A DNA stretch of 64,000 nucleotides from Candidatus Mycobacterium wuenschmannii. Lineage in GTDB: Bacteria; Actinomycetota; Actinomycetes; Mycobacteriales; Mycobacteriaceae. A program made the translations under genes and the position numbers. The notes under the pieces are model-generated. The model searched no databases, was not told where the DNA came from, and worked only from the letters and a program-made list of their open reading frames with translations. The stretch's first letter is position 1; each line of letters starts with the position of its first letter. Location: assembly GCF_030252325.1 (NCBI RefSeq), contig NZ_CP126981.1, positions 3,162,001-3,226,000 on the forward strand, read 5' to 3'. This document shows, one piece after another, positions 16,815 to 25,967 of the stretch.

Positions 16815-17974
16815 CAGTGGTCCCCTGCGGGTGTGCCGGGCGGGATCTTGAACGGGTCCGCGGCCTGGCCGGACAGGTTGGCCATCTCGCCGAGCAGGAA
16901 GTCGGGCGGGTTCAGGATGTCCTTCATGTGCAGCATGTTCGGGTCGAGCGGCCACGAGGTGGTGAAGAACGTTTCACCGAGCCGTCGGACGGTGAGGTCG
17001 AAGGTGGTGAACACGTTGAGGTAGTCGCCACGCACCGCCTGCTTGATGCCGAAGTTCGGGAACGGGAACGTCAGCAGCAGCTGCATCGACGTCACGAAGT
17101 TTCGCCGATTGTCCGCCAGCGTCTTGACGTTGGAGTAGATGTCCTTGAGGTCCGCGGCGAAGTCCACTTTGGTCTGCGAAAGCACATGCGCGGCAACCGT
17201 TGCGACCTTCTTCAGGGCGCCGAACGCCTCGACGATCTTGTCCCGGTTCTTGTTGAGCACCCGGACCGCTTCGGGAAGTGCTTCCAGCGTGTGACCCAGG
17301 CTGTCCTTGTTGGCGGCCAGGATCGTCGAGAACCGATCCAGCCCGTCGATGGCGGCCACGATGTCGTTGACCTGGTTGGTCAGCCCGGCGGTGAGTTCGG
17401 CCAGTCGCGGCACCAAGTTGTTGAATTGACCCTCCCGGCCCGCCACCGCCTGGTAGGTCTCATCGGTAATCTCTTGCAGCGCGCCCAGATTGCCCTTGTT
17501 GACCACCACCCCCAGCGCAGAGAACACTTCCTCGGTGGTCGGGAAGCGACTGGTCCGCGCCTCCTGGATGGCCGACCCGTCGACGAGCCTGCCCACCGGC
17601 GCCTGATTCGGCGGCGCGGCCAGCTCGACATGCTGCGATCCCAGCAGCGACGTCTGTGCCACGCGCGCAATCGAATTGGCCGGCAACACCACGTTCTTGT
17701 CGAGCGCCAGCTTGACCGCCGCGTAGAAGGTTCCGTCACGGCGCTGCATCGCGTCGATGCCGGACACGCTGCCGACCGTGACGTCGTCGACCATCACCGG
17801 CGAATTCTGCGGCAGCGTCGCCACGTCGGCCAGGTCGACCGTGATCGAGTACGACCCCGAGCCGTGACCGCTGGTGCCGGGTAGTGCGACCGAATTCAGC
17901 CCACCGAACTGGCAGCCGGCCAGCAGCGCGCTGCCCGCTGCTAATGCGCTGCCGCGCAACAATACTCGCTTCAT
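16814..17974 (-). CDS. mce4E: Mce4E, lipoprotein LprN
   Basis: This 386-residue MCE protein carries a lipoprotein signal: positively charged KRVLLRG, a hydrophobic core and the lipobox LLAGC with the acylated cysteine near residue 21. This is the normal feature of the E subunit. The MCE domain follows (YSITVDLADVATLPQNSPVMVDDVTVGSV), then a long helical region. It anchors the Mce4 sterol importer in the membrane. It overlaps mce4D and mce4F by four bases each, so the operon is translationally coupled. Confidence 0.95.
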   Translation of the reverse strand: MKRVLLRGSALAAGSALLAGCQFGGLNSVALPGTSGHGSGSYSITVDLADVATLPQNSPVMVDDVTVGSVSGIDAMQRRDGTFYAAVKLALDKNVVLPANSIARVAQTSLLGSQHVELAAPPNQAPVGRLVDGSAIQEARTSRFPTTEEVFSALGVVVNKGNLGALQEITDETYQAVAGREGQFNNLVPRLAELTAGLTNQVNDIVAAIDGLDRFSTILAANKDSLGHTLEALPEAVRVLNKNRDKIVEAFGALKKVATVAAHVLSQTKVDFAADLKDIYSNVKTLADNRRNFVTSMQLLLTFPFPNFGIKQAVRGDYLNVFTTFDLTVRRLGETFFTTSWPLDPNMLHMKDILNPPDFLLGEMANLSGQAADPFKIPPGTPAGDH

Positions 17975-19401
17975 CGGCCGGCCCCCTGCTCGGCCGGCAA
18001 CGGGCCAGGCCGCGCCGGAGCGACCGGGGCGGCCGGGCCGGGCCCGGGCCGTGGGCCGAACGGGCTGTTCGCCTGGGCTGGTGCACCGGGCACCGAGGCG
18101 GCGCCGTTGGGCGCCGACTGCGGGATCATCAGCGCCTGGAGGTCGGTCGAGCTGGGCGGGTGCGCGCCCGGAGCCGGAATCCAGTGCAGGTCCGGGATTG
18201 GTGTCTGCGACTTGGTCTGAGTGGCCGGGGAGTCGTAGATGATCTGGCCCTTGTACGCGGTGATCGAGTTGAGCGGGTGGAACATGATCGGCGGGTAGTT
18301 GAACGTGAGCCGGCGCAGCGGCGGGCCGAGCCGCTCACGGCAGATCTCGGCGCGCTTGTAGTACTCCGGCCCGGAAATGCCGGCCGCGGTGTCGAAAGAA
18401 CCACCGCAGATGAATTGCACCGGGTTGGCGAACTCGGGGACCGAGATCAACCCGTTCAGCGTTCCCTGGGCCGGGTCGTAGATGTTGTAGAAGTTGGCGA
18501 TGCCGGGCCCGGCGACGTGGAGCACCTGCTCGATGTCTTCGCTCTGGTCGCTGAGCACCTGAGTCAAGTCGGTGAGTTTGTTGACCGTTCCGATCAGCGT
18601 CGAATTGTTCTGCTGCAGGAAGCCTTTGACGTCGATGAGCGCCTGGTTCAGCGAACCCAGGGTGTGGTCGAGATGCGTCGAGCTCTTCGCGAGCACCTGA
18701 GACACCGAGGCCACGTGACCGGCAAACGAAACGATCTGCTCGTTGCTCTGCGACAGCGCGTCGACGAGCACCTGCAGGTTCTTGACCGTGCCGAAGATGT
18801 CGGTGCGCGAATCGCCCAGCCGGCCGGCCGCCTGCGAGAGTTCGCGCAGCGATGAGCGGAACGAGTCGCCGTTGCCGTTGAACGTGTCGGCGGCCTGGTT
18901 GATCGCTTTGCCGAGCGGGCCCTGCAGCTGTCCGGCCGCGGGACTGAGCTGCTTGGCCAGGTCGGTCAGCGACTCCTTGACCTCATCCCACTCGACCGGC
19001 ACCGCGGTCTTGGCCAGCGGAATGCTGGCGCCATCGGACAGCGCCGGACCGTTGGTGTACGCGGGAGCGAGCTGAATGAACCGTGCCGCAACCAGATTCG
19101 GCGACATGATGATGGCGCGGGCATCGGCCGGCACCTTCACACCGTGTTTCACCGTCATGGTGATCTTGACGTCGTCGGCGCGAGGCTCGATCGACTCGAT
19201 CTTGCCGACCGGCACTCCGACGATGCGAATCTGATCGCCCGGGTACAGCCCGACGGCGGAGGTGAAGTAGCCGGTGATCTTGTTGCCGCCATGGGTCGGC
19301 CAGACCAGGTAGGCGCCCGTCGCAATCGAAAGGGCAAGCAGCACAGCAAGGGTCAACCGCACGCCGCGGCGACGTTCCCGAATAGCCGAGGAAAGGGTCA
19401 T
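17971..19401 (-). CDS. mce4D: Mce4D, sterol-import MCE protein
   Basis: This is a 476-residue MCE protein with an N-terminal anchor (VRLTLAVLLALSIATGAYLVWP, residues 14-35). An MCE domain contains GLYPGDQIRIVGVPVGKIESIEP, then helical repeats. The C-terminus from about 400 on is rich in proline and alanine. It belongs to the six-protein Mce4 assembly. The ATG at 19401 overlaps the end of mce4C by four bases. Confidence 0.95.
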   Translation of the reverse strand: MTLSSAIRERRRGVRLTLAVLLALSIATGAYLVWPTHGGNKITGYFTSAVGLYPGDQIRIVGVPVGKIESIEPRADDVKITMTVKHGVKVPADARAIIMSPNLVAARFIQLAPAYTNGPALSDGASIPLAKTAVPVEWDEVKESLTDLAKQLSPAAGQLQGPLGKAINQAADTFNGNGDSFRSSLRELSQAAGRLGDSRTDIFGTVKNLQVLVDALSQSNEQIVSFAGHVASVSQVLAKSSTHLDHTLGSLNQALIDVKGFLQQNNSTLIGTVNKLTDLTQVLSDQSEDIEQVLHVAGPGIANFYNIYDPAQGTLNGLISVPEFANPVQFICGGSFDTAAGISGPEYYKRAEICRERLGPPLRRLTFNYPPIMFHPLNSITAYKGQIIYDSPATQTKSQTPIPDLHWIPAPGAHPPSSTDLQALMIPQSAPNGAASVPGAPAQANSPFGPRPGPGPAAPVAPARPGPLPAEQGAGR

Positions 19402-20474
19402 GGCGACTGCGGCCTCAACTTCCAGCGGTCCTGGATCATTCCGCGCAGGTAGTCCGCGAAGCTGGCCGGCAGCTTGCCCGGTTGGAAGACGGTGTCGAAC
19501 AGCATCCCGACGATCGGCGCGGGTAGCACACCGTAGACGTTGACGTTGAAGCCGGGCCCGGAGCCGACGACCTCACCGAGCGTGGTGGCATAGGAAGGCA
19601 GGCGTTTCAGCGCCTCGCTGATGTAGTCGCGGCGTTCATTGAGATCGTCGAGCACGGTGTTGAGCTTCTCCAGAGCCGGGCCGAATTCCTTCCGGTTGTC
19701 CGCGACGAATCCGGAGAGTTGTGCCGAGACGTCGTCGATGCCGGCGATCAGCTCGCCCAGCGCGGCGCGGCGGGCATCGAGCGCACCGAAGAGTTGGTTG
19801 CCGTCGACGATCAGCTTGTTGACCTGCCCGGCTCGTTCGGCGAGCACACCTGTGACCGATTTCGCATGGGCCAGAAGGTGTTCCAGTGCCTCGTCACGAG
19901 TGTTCAGGGTGCGCGACAACGAGGTGATGCCGTCGAGCGCGCCGCGCAGTTGTGGGGTGGCGTCGTGCAGGGCGTCGGTGAGGACCTTCAGCGACTTCTC
20001 GAACTGCGCCTTGTCGAGGTCGCCGGCGTTATGGCCGAGGTCTTCCAGCGCCGAGCCCAGCGCATAGGGCGTCGTCGTTCGGCTCAGCGGGATCGTGGTG
20101 GCGGTCCCGGCCCCGGACGGGGTGACCGCGATCGCGCGCTGTCCGAGGATGGTCTCGGTGCGGATCGCGGCCAGCGAACCGTTGCCGACGTTGACGTGGC
20201 GGTCGACGGTGAAGTCAACTCGCGCGGTATCCCCCGCGAGCGAAACCTCCTGCACCTTTCCGACTTTGATACCCGAGACGTAGACATCGTTGCCGGGGTC
20301 GATCCCCCCGGCGTCTGCGAAGTAGGCGGTGTAGGGCCGTCCCTGCGGCCAGAACGGCAGCGACGTGTAACCGAAGGCGACCAGGACCACGCAGACGACG
20401 AGGACCACGCCGAAGATTCCTGTGCGCAGCGGGTCGCGGTCGCGGCGGTGGGTGCTGTTACTTGACAAAAGCAC
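19398..20474 (-). CDS. mce4C: Mce4C, sterol-import MCE protein
   Basis: This is a 358-residue MCE protein. After a short basic N-terminus (SSNSTHRRDRDPLRTG) comes the anchor IFGVVLVVCVVLVAFGYTSL. The MCE domain follows (TAYFADAGGIDPGNDVYVSGIKVGKVQEV) and then a helical domain. I place the start at GTG 20474, which overlaps the last codons of mce4B by 17 bases; a longer in-frame reading to 20507 lies wholly within mce4B and is less likely. The role is in the Mce4 sterol transporter. Confidence 0.92.
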   Translation of the reverse strand: MLLSSNSTHRRDRDPLRTGIFGVVLVVCVVLVAFGYTSLPFWPQGRPYTAYFADAGGIDPGNDVYVSGIKVGKVQEVSLAGDTARVDFTVDRHVNVGNGSLAAIRTETILGQRAIAVTPSGAGTATTIPLSRTTTPYALGSALEDLGHNAGDLDKAQFEKSLKVLTDALHDATPQLRGALDGITSLSRTLNTRDEALEHLLAHAKSVTGVLAERAGQVNKLIVDGNQLFGALDARRAALGELIAGIDDVSAQLSGFVADNRKEFGPALEKLNTVLDDLNERRDYISEALKRLPSYATTLGEVVGSGPGFNVNVYGVLPAPIVGMLFDTVFQPGKLPASFADYLRGMIQDRWKLRPQSP

Positions 20475-21504
20475 ACCTGCCCTTGCTCGGATCCACCTGG
20501 CCACCAAAGGGAATGATGATGTCGCTGCCCGCCGGACCGTTGATCTTCAGGCTGACCGTGCAGAAGTAGATGTTGAAATATGCGCCGTAGGCGCCGAGTG
20601 CGGACAGCCGGAGGTAGTCCTCGCCGAGTTGCTCGATGTCGTTGTTCACCTCGGGCAGACGATCGACGATTTCACCAGCGAGCGGCCGCGTGTTCTCCAG
20701 CACGCCCTGCAGCGGTCGGCGCGAGTTCTTCAGCAGATCCGTCAGATCCGTGGTCGTGGTCGCCAACGGCTGGATGGCGCCGGCGATCGAGTCGCGTCCC
20801 TCGGCCAGGCCGGTGATCAGCTTCTGCAACTGGTCGACGGAATCCGAGAACTGGGCGCCTTTGGCGTCCACGGTCTCCAGCACGGCGTTGAGATTGCTGA
20901 TGACACTGCCGATCGCACGGTCGCGCGCACCGAGCGTCGAACCGAATGTGTTGGTGTTGGACAGCAGGCTGGACAGCGCGCCGCCCTGGCCCTGCAGCAG
21001 GTCGATCACGTAGCCGCTGACCGTGTTGATCTTGTCGGCGTCGAGCCCCTTCAGTACCGGGCGCAGCCCACCGAGCAGCGCATCGAGATCCAACGCCGGT
21101 TGGGTGTGCCGCTGGTCGATCGTGCTGCCGGGCGCCAGCTTGCGCAATTCCCCAGGGCCGGAAGTAATTTCGAGGAACCGGTCACCCACCAGGTTGTCGT
21201 AGCGGATCAGCGCACGCGTCGAGGTGTAGAGCGTGTAGCGCTTGTCGACGGTGAACGCCACGTCGACGGTGTTGTTCGGGTTGAGCTTGACTTCCTTCAC
21301 CGCGCCGACCGGCACGCCGGCGATGCGGACCTTCTGGTTGCCCTTCAACCGCGTCGCGTCCAGGAAGTTGGCGTGGTAGGTGTTCGACGGCCCGAAACGG
21401 AACTCGCCGAACGTCACCACCAGCCCGAGTGCCACCAACAGCATTGTGACCGTGAAGATCCCGACCTTGATCATGATCGAGCGCTGCGATTCGTAGTTGT
21501 CCAT
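20458..21504 (-). CDS. mce4B: Mce4B, sterol-import MCE protein
   Basis: This is a 348-residue MCE protein starting MDNYESQRSIMIKVG. The anchor is at residues 11-31 (IKVGIFTVTMLLVALGLVVTF). The MCE domain contains NFLDATRLKGNQKVRIAGVPVGAVKEV, followed by the helical needle domain. Its ATG at 21504 overlaps the TGA of mce4A (ATGA), which fixes the start. An upstream in-frame extension into mce4A is rejected. Confidence 0.94.
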   Translation of the reverse strand: MDNYESQRSIMIKVGIFTVTMLLVALGLVVTFGEFRFGPSNTYHANFLDATRLKGNQKVRIAGVPVGAVKEVKLNPNNTVDVAFTVDKRYTLYTSTRALIRYDNLVGDRFLEITSGPGELRKLAPGSTIDQRHTQPALDLDALLGGLRPVLKGLDADKINTVSGYVIDLLQGQGGALSSLLSNTNTFGSTLGARDRAIGSVISNLNAVLETVDAKGAQFSDSVDQLQKLITGLAEGRDSIAGAIQPLATTTTDLTDLLKNSRRPLQGVLENTRPLAGEIVDRLPEVNNDIEQLGEDYLRLSALGAYGAYFNIYFCTVSLKINGPAGSDIIIPFGGQVDPSKGRCAFVK

Positions 21505-22706
21505 CAGAAGTCGTCCCGCTCTGCGAACGCGCCGTGGAACAACCACTGCAGCGTCGACGGCGCATCCACTTGCAATTCGGTGAACGGCTCGTAGGGAATG
21601 TTCGCGTTGTCGGTCACCAGGAACGGGGCGCGGTACCAGGAGCCACTGGTCTGCTTGGTCGGCAGGTCCGGCAGGCCGCGGCAGTTCGGGCCGCCGGACG
21701 CGTTCACGATCGGCAGGCTCTCCGGGTACGTGTACGACGGTGCGCCGAGGATGAAGCTCGACGAGGTGAACAAGCCCGCCTTTTTGACGCCGAGGATGGG
21801 CGCGAACTCCTTGATACCACGGTCTATCGCGCCGAACAGGCAGCCGAATTCCGGCGAATAGTCCGCGGCGACCTTCAGCGGGGCGCGCAGTCGCTTGATT
21901 CCGTCGATCAGGTTCTGCTCGGCGGGCGCAAGGGTGTCATACGCGTTGTTGGACAAACCGATTGCCGACAGCAGGCTGGTGTTGAGGTTGGTCTGCTGAT
22001 CGACCACGGTCTTGGCGATCGTGGGCGTGTTGTTGAAGACGGTGACCAGATCGGGTGCCGCGTCGGCGTAGATGTTGGCGACTGCGGCGGTCCGGCGGAA
22101 ATCCTGCTGCAACGTCGGCAGCTTCGGATTGAGTTGCTGTGTAAGGGTATTCAGGCCCGATAACACGCCGCCCAGATCCTTGCCGTGACCGCGCAGGCCC
22201 TCGGCCAACGCGCTCAGCGTGCCGTTCAGCTCAACGGGGTCGATCTTCTGCAGCAGCCCGATCAGCGACTGGAACAGCGTGTTGACTTCCAGCGACACCG
22301 CCGAGACCGCGAGATGCGCACCCGGCCGCAGCGTCGACGGGGACGGCGCCTTGGGCGGGATGAACTCCACCGACTTGGCGCCGAACACGGTACTGCTCGC
22401 GATGTGGACCGCTGCGTTGGAGGGGATGTAGTGCAACTCGCCGCCGTCGATCGCCAGTTTCAACTGGGCATGCTCGCCCTCGTAGCTGATGTCGTCGACC
22501 TTGCCGATCTGGATGCCGCGATACTTCACCTTGTTGCCGCGGTCCATCTCGAGACCGGCGCGCGGCGCCGTGAGTGTGACGGTGTCGACTGGGGTGAAAG
22601 CCGCCGTGTACGACAGGTAGGTCAGCACCACAGACGCCACCAACAGAGAGGCCAGCAGCGCCGCTGCCAGCCTGACGTGAGTGCGATGTGCACCGGTGCC
22701 TGCCAC
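21504..22706 (-). CDS. mce4A: Mce4A, sterol-import MCE protein
   Basis: This is the first MCE subunit of the operon, 400 residues. The anchor lies near residues 12-35 (LAAALLASLLVASVVLTYLSYTA), and the MCE domain contains VTLTAPRAGLEMDRGNKVKYRGIQIGKVD. The helical domain and a C-terminal region with a CRGLPDLPT loop follow. Mce4A is needed for cholesterol uptake in mycobacteria. It starts with GTG at 22706, 8 bases after the yrbE4B stop. Confidence 0.95.
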   Translation of the reverse strand: MAGTGAHRTHVRLAAALLASLLVASVVLTYLSYTAAFTPVDTVTLTAPRAGLEMDRGNKVKYRGIQIGKVDDISYEGEHAQLKLAIDGGELHYIPSNAAVHIASSTVFGAKSVEFIPPKAPSPSTLRPGAHLAVSAVSLEVNTLFQSLIGLLQKIDPVELNGTLSALAEGLRGHGKDLGGVLSGLNTLTQQLNPKLPTLQQDFRRTAAVANIYADAAPDLVTVFNNTPTIAKTVVDQQTNLNTSLLSAIGLSNNAYDTLAPAEQNLIDGIKRLRAPLKVAADYSPEFGCLFGAIDRGIKEFAPILGVKKAGLFTSSSFILGAPSYTYPESLPIVNASGGPNCRGLPDLPTKQTSGSWYRAPFLVTDNANIPYEPFTELQVDAPSTLQWLFHGAFAERDDF

Positions 22707-22714
22707 TGTCCCCC

Positions 22715-23557
22715 TTACCCGGAGAGGTTGAAATTACCGGACGCGCCGTATACGGCCAGCGAGATGAACAAAGTAATGACCACGACAACGATCAGCGACG
22801 TGCGGACCGCCTGACCGACCGCCAGGCCGACACCCACCGGACCGCCAGATGCGTTGTAGCCGTAGTACGTATGAATCAGCATCACTCCGATCGACATCAC
22901 GATTGCCTGCAGGAACGACCAGAGCAGATCGGTGGGGATCAGGAAGGTGCTGAAGTAGTGGTCGTACAGACCGGCCGACTGCCCGTTGATGAAAACCGTG
23001 GTGAAGCGCGCGGCGAAGAAAGACGCCAGTACCGCAAGGGAATACAGCGGAACGATCGCGATCAACCCCGCGATCAGCCGCGTCGACACCAAGTAGGACA
23101 CCGAGTGCACCGCCATCGACTCGATCGCGTCGATTTCCTCAGCCACCCGCATGGCCCCCAACTGGGCCGTGGTGCCGGCACCGATGGTGGCGGCCAACGC
23201 AATTCCCGCAACGACTGGAGCGACGATGCGGACGTTGAGGAACGCCGACAGGAATCCGGTCAGCGCCTCGATACCGATGTTGCCCAGCGACTCGTAGCCC
23301 TGCACCGCGATCACGCCACCCGATGCCAGGGTCAAAAACGCTGCGACGCCGACGGTTCCACCGATCAGGACCAATGCGCCAGTGCCCATGGTCATTTCGG
23401 CGATCAACCGGATCGTCTCTTTGCGGTAGCGGGTGAGCGCATTCGGGATGTAGCGCATCGACTCGCCGTAGAACAATGCTTGCTCGCCGAAATTGTCGAC
23501 GGGCCCGGCGAACCGATGGAAGAAGCGGCGGACCCGTAGGGAGGCGTCGTAGCTCAT
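22715..23557 (-). CDS. yrbE4B: YrbE4B, permease subunit of the Mce4 sterol importer
   Basis: This 280-residue MlaE/YrbE-family integral membrane protein has about five to six hydrophobic segments. Its conserved cytoplasmic loop contains GAMRVAEEIDAIESMAV, the family signature that contacts the ATPase. It acts with YrbE4A as the inner-membrane channel of the Mce4 transporter; the ATPase MceG is encoded elsewhere. The start is the ATG at 23557 (MSYDASLRVRRFF), giving the family length. An in-frame start nine bases upstream is less likely. It lies 57 bases after yrbE4A. Confidence 0.95.
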   Translation of the reverse strand: MSYDASLRVRRFFHRFAGPVDNFGEQALFYGESMRYIPNALTRYRKETIRLIAEMTMGTGALVLIGGTVGVAAFLTLASGGVIAVQGYESLGNIGIEALTGFLSAFLNVRIVAPVVAGIALAATIGAGTTAQLGAMRVAEEIDAIESMAVHSVSYLVSTRLIAGLIAIVPLYSLAVLASFFAARFTTVFINGQSAGLYDHYFSTFLIPTDLLWSFLQAIVMSIGVMLIHTYYGYNASGGPVGVGLAVGQAVRTSLIVVVVITLFISLAVYGASGNFNLSG

Positions 23558-23614
23558 GGGCGCCACTCCTCCCCATCGCTGCGCTCTGCATCGTCGATGT
23601 CGCGACTCATCGCG

Positions 23615-24379
23615 TTACCGGGCCAACACTCGAACGCCGATCGCCGTCATGATGACGTTGATGACGAACAGACAGATGAACGCGTAGACGACGGTCTCGT
23701 TGACCGCCACGCCAACGCCCTTCGGGCCACCCTTGACCGTCAGCCCGCGGTAGCAGCCGACCAGTCCCGCGACGACGCCGAACAGCAGAGCCTTGACCTC
23801 CGAGAGAATCAACTCGCCGAGGTGAGTCAGCACGGTCAGGCCGTTGACGAATGCGCCCGGGTTGACGCCCTGCAGCAGCACCGAGAAGACGTAGCCGCCG
23901 GCGATGCCGATTGCCGAGACCAGACCGTTGAGAAGCAGTGCGACGAACGTCGACGCCAGCACCCTCGGCACGACCAGGCGCTGAATCGGGTCGATGCCCA
24001 GCACGCGCATCGCGTCGATCTCCTCGCGGATGGTGCGCGCTCCGAGATCGGCACAGATCGCGGTGGCACCGGCACCGGCCACCACCAACACCGTGACGAC
24101 GGGTCCGAGCTGAGTGATGGTTCCGAACGCGGTGCCCGCGCCCGACAGGTCGGCGGCGCCGATCTCACGAAGAAGGATGTTGAGCGTGAAGGCGACCAGA
24201 ACGGTGAACGGGATGGCCACCAACAGGGTGGGCACCAGCGAGACGCTGGCGATCATCCAAGTCTGGTCGAGAAACTCGCGGAACTGGAACGGCCGCGCAA
24301 AGGTCTTGCGAAAAGTCTCCAGGGCCATCTCGACGAACCCGCCCACGGCCCGAGCCGGAACCGCAAGCTGTTCGAACAA
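23615..24379 (-). CDS. yrbE4A: YrbE4A, permease subunit of the Mce4 sterol importer
   Basis: This is an MlaE/YrbE-family permease of 254 residues. It has several membrane helices and the signature loop DLGARTIREEIDAMRVLGIDP. I choose the TTG at 24379 because it has a good ribosome site (AGAAGGGA) and gives exactly the 254-residue length known for this subunit. A longer frame to another TTG at 24493 would add 38 basic residues and has no ribosome site, but it cannot be excluded. It is the first gene of the mce4 operon, with two KstR operators upstream. Confidence 0.93.
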   Translation of the reverse strand: MFEQLAVPARAVGGFVEMALETFRKTFARPFQFREFLDQTWMIASVSLVPTLLVAIPFTVLVAFTLNILLREIGAADLSGAGTAFGTITQLGPVVTVLVVAGAGATAICADLGARTIREEIDAMRVLGIDPIQRLVVPRVLASTFVALLLNGLVSAIGIAGGYVFSVLLQGVNPGAFVNGLTVLTHLGELILSEVKALLFGVVAGLVGCYRGLTVKGGPKGVGVAVNETVVYAFICLFVINVIMTAIGVRVLAR

Positions 24380-24385
24380 CCTGGT

Positions 24386-24393
24386 TCCCTTCT
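24386..24393 (-). promoter_or_regulatory. Ribosome binding site deciding the yrbE4A start
   Basis: The minus strand reads AGAAGGGA, six bases before TTG 24379. No comparable site precedes the alternative TTG at 24493. This supports the shorter protein. Confidence 0.6.
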
Positions 24394-24500
24394 CGCGCGG
24401 GGTTCCACCGCATTCGACAGCGAAGCCCTTGTGTCCCCGATTGCGCCGCCATAGCTTGATGTCGAGCCGTCGGCGTCCGCGTGAGCCGGCCAATCGTAAC

Positions 24501-24514
24501 TAGAACACGTTCGG
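24501..24514. promoter_or_regulatory. KstR operator 1 of the mce4 promoter (degenerate right half)
   Basis: TAGAACACGTTCGG keeps the AACnnGTT core and the left flank of the KstR consensus but loses the final TA. It lies 122 bases upstream of the preferred yrbE4A start and 8 bases from the alternative TTG at 24493. Confidence 0.65.
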
Positions 24515-24588
24515 AGTGTCAAAGAACGACAAAATTTGACAAATGTCAGTAATTTAGCAGGTCAGAGCGTTTGTGACGCAAGTCATTC

Positions 24589-24602
24589 TGAAACGTGTTC
24601 TA
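24589..24602. promoter_or_regulatory. KstR operator 2 of the mce4 promoter
   Basis: TGAAACGTGTTCTA is a full match to TnnAACnnGTTnnA. It lies in the AT-rich stretch upstream of yrbE4A, 42 bases beyond the stop of hsd4A. Two operators 88 bases apart serve this promoter. Confidence 0.8.
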
Positions 24603-24643
24603 GTTGATTTCGATTCGATATGCGGCGTCCGCGGCCCGGTGGA

Positions 24644-25570
24644 TCACTCCATCAAGGCAGTGGCCGCGAAGTTGCGCTCCGGGTCGCGGCCGGCAAAGTA
24701 GCCCGCCAGTTCGTCGCTGAGCTTCGCCGGTTCCCAGGCGTCGGCACCGGCCTCGAAGCGGTGCTCGACCGTCGGCGCCGCGACCAACGTCACCTGCGGT
24801 CCATAGACGATGAAGACCTGGCCGTTGACGTCCTTGGCCGCCGGCGATGCCAGGAATCGCACCAGGGTCACCACGTGCTCGGGCGACAGCGGATCGATCT
24901 CGCCGTCGGCCACCTCGGGTGCGTCACCGAAGACATCGGCCGTCATCGCGGTGCGAGCGCGCGGCGCGATGGCGTTGGCGCACACCCCGTACCGGCCCAG
25001 CGCACGCGCCGCGGTCAGGGTCAACGCGGAGATGCCGGCCTTCGCAGCGCCGTAGTTGGCCTGCCCGACCGGCCCCACCAGACCCGCCTCCGACGACGTG
25101 TTGATGATGCGGCCGTAGACCGACCCGCCGTTGTCTTTGGCCTTCGATCGCCAGTACGTCGCCGCGTTGCGGGTCAGCAGGAAGTGGCCGCGCAGGTGCA
25201 CGGCGATCACCGCGTCCCATTCCTCGTCGGACATGTTGAACAGCATCCGGTCGCGGGTGATGCCCGCGTTGTTCACGACGATGCCCAGCCCGCCCAATCC
25301 GTCGGCGGTGCTGATCAATTCGTCGGCCGTCTCGCGCTGACTGATGTCGCCCGCGACCGCGATGGCTTTGGCGCCGGTGCCGGTGATCTCGTCGATCACG
25401 TCGGAGGCGTCCAAGGCGGCCTTGATGTCGTTGACGACGATGGTCGCGCCGGTGCGGGCCAGTCCGATGGCCTCGGCCCGCCCCAGCCCCGCGGCCGCGC
25501 CGGTGACCACCGCGACTTTGCCGGACAGATCGGTCGCGTTCGTGCTGGCCGGGTTATTGGGCGTAGTCAA
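24644..25570 (-). CDS. hsd4A: Short-chain dehydrogenase Hsd4A (Rv3502c-like)
   Basis: This 308-residue SDR has VVTGAAAGLGRAEA near residue 22, VVND, NNAGITRDR, the catalytic NTSSEAG with Tyr-x3-Lys in NYGAAKAG, and PRARTAMT. The C-terminal extension of about 50 residues (VTLVAAPTVEHRFEAG to the end) is typical of the SDR part of multifunctional-enzyme-type hydroxyacyl-CoA dehydrogenases. Hsd4A acts in sterol side-chain beta-oxidation (22-hydroxy to 22-keto CoA ester) and can also act as a 17-beta-hydroxysteroid dehydrogenase. The start is placed at TTG 25570. It lies 13 bases after fdxD and shares the KstR operator at 25882. Confidence 0.9.
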   Translation of the reverse strand: MTTPNNPASTNATDLSGKVAVVTGAAAGLGRAEAIGLARTGATIVVNDIKAALDASDVIDEITGTGAKAIAVAGDISQRETADELISTADGLGGLGIVVNNAGITRDRMLFNMSDEEWDAVIAVHLRGHFLLTRNAATYWRSKAKDNGGSVYGRIINTSSEAGLVGPVGQANYGAAKAGISALTLTAARALGRYGVCANAIAPRARTAMTADVFGDAPEVADGEIDPLSPEHVVTLVRFLASPAAKDVNGQVFIVYGPQVTLVAAPTVEHRFEAGADAWEPAKLSDELAGYFAGRDPERNFAATALME

Positions 25571-25583
25571 TTTACGAATACCT

Positions 25584-25775
25584 CTAGTCTTCTCGTAGCA
25601 GGGCGGCACGCGGGCATTCGGCGATCGACTGCTCCGCCGCAGCCTCTAGATCCGCGGGCACCGGGTCGGTCTTCACCACCGCGTAATCCTCGTCATCGAG
25701 GTCGAAGATATCCGGCGCGATTCCCAAGCACACCGCGTTGCCTTCACACCGGTCATGGTCGACTTTCACCCGCAC
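25584..25775 (-). CDS. fdxD: Small [3Fe-4S]-type ferredoxin FdxD (Rv3503c-like)
   Basis: This 63-residue protein has cysteines in DRCEGNAVCLGI and AECPRAAL. This three-cysteine arrangement is that of mycobacterial 3Fe-4S ferredoxins, which commonly serve cytochromes P450. GTG at 25775 has a strong AAGGAGG ribosome site 7 bases upstream, and the longer reading to 25832 is rejected. It is the first gene after the KstR operator at 25882 on the minus strand. Its partner could be Cyp125, Cyp142 or another enzyme of the pathway. Confidence 0.9.
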   Translation of the reverse strand: MRVKVDHDRCEGNAVCLGIAPDIFDLDDEDYAVVKTDPVPADLEAAAEQSIAECPRAALLRED

Positions 25776-25881
25776 GAGGAACCTCCTTAGACGCAAGCCT
25801 GGACTGTGGCTTGGAAACGGTATGCCCACCATACGACCCGTGCCGGTCGCGTCCAGGGGAATGGTCGCTGGACCCTCAGAC

Positions 25882-25895
25882 TAGAACGTGTTACA
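25882..25895. promoter_or_regulatory. KstR operator between fdxD and fadE26
   Basis: TAGAACGTGTTACA matches the KstR consensus with a one-base asymmetry in the right flank. It lies in the 192-base divergent region and can control fdxD-hsd4A to the left and fadE26-fadE27-fadD17 to the right. Confidence 0.8.
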
Positions 25896-25967
25896 ACCAG
25901 TCAAGCGAATGGGTAGCCGATGATGCAGGCTGCCGCAGAACTCAACGACTATCGGAGGGCGGCCGGA

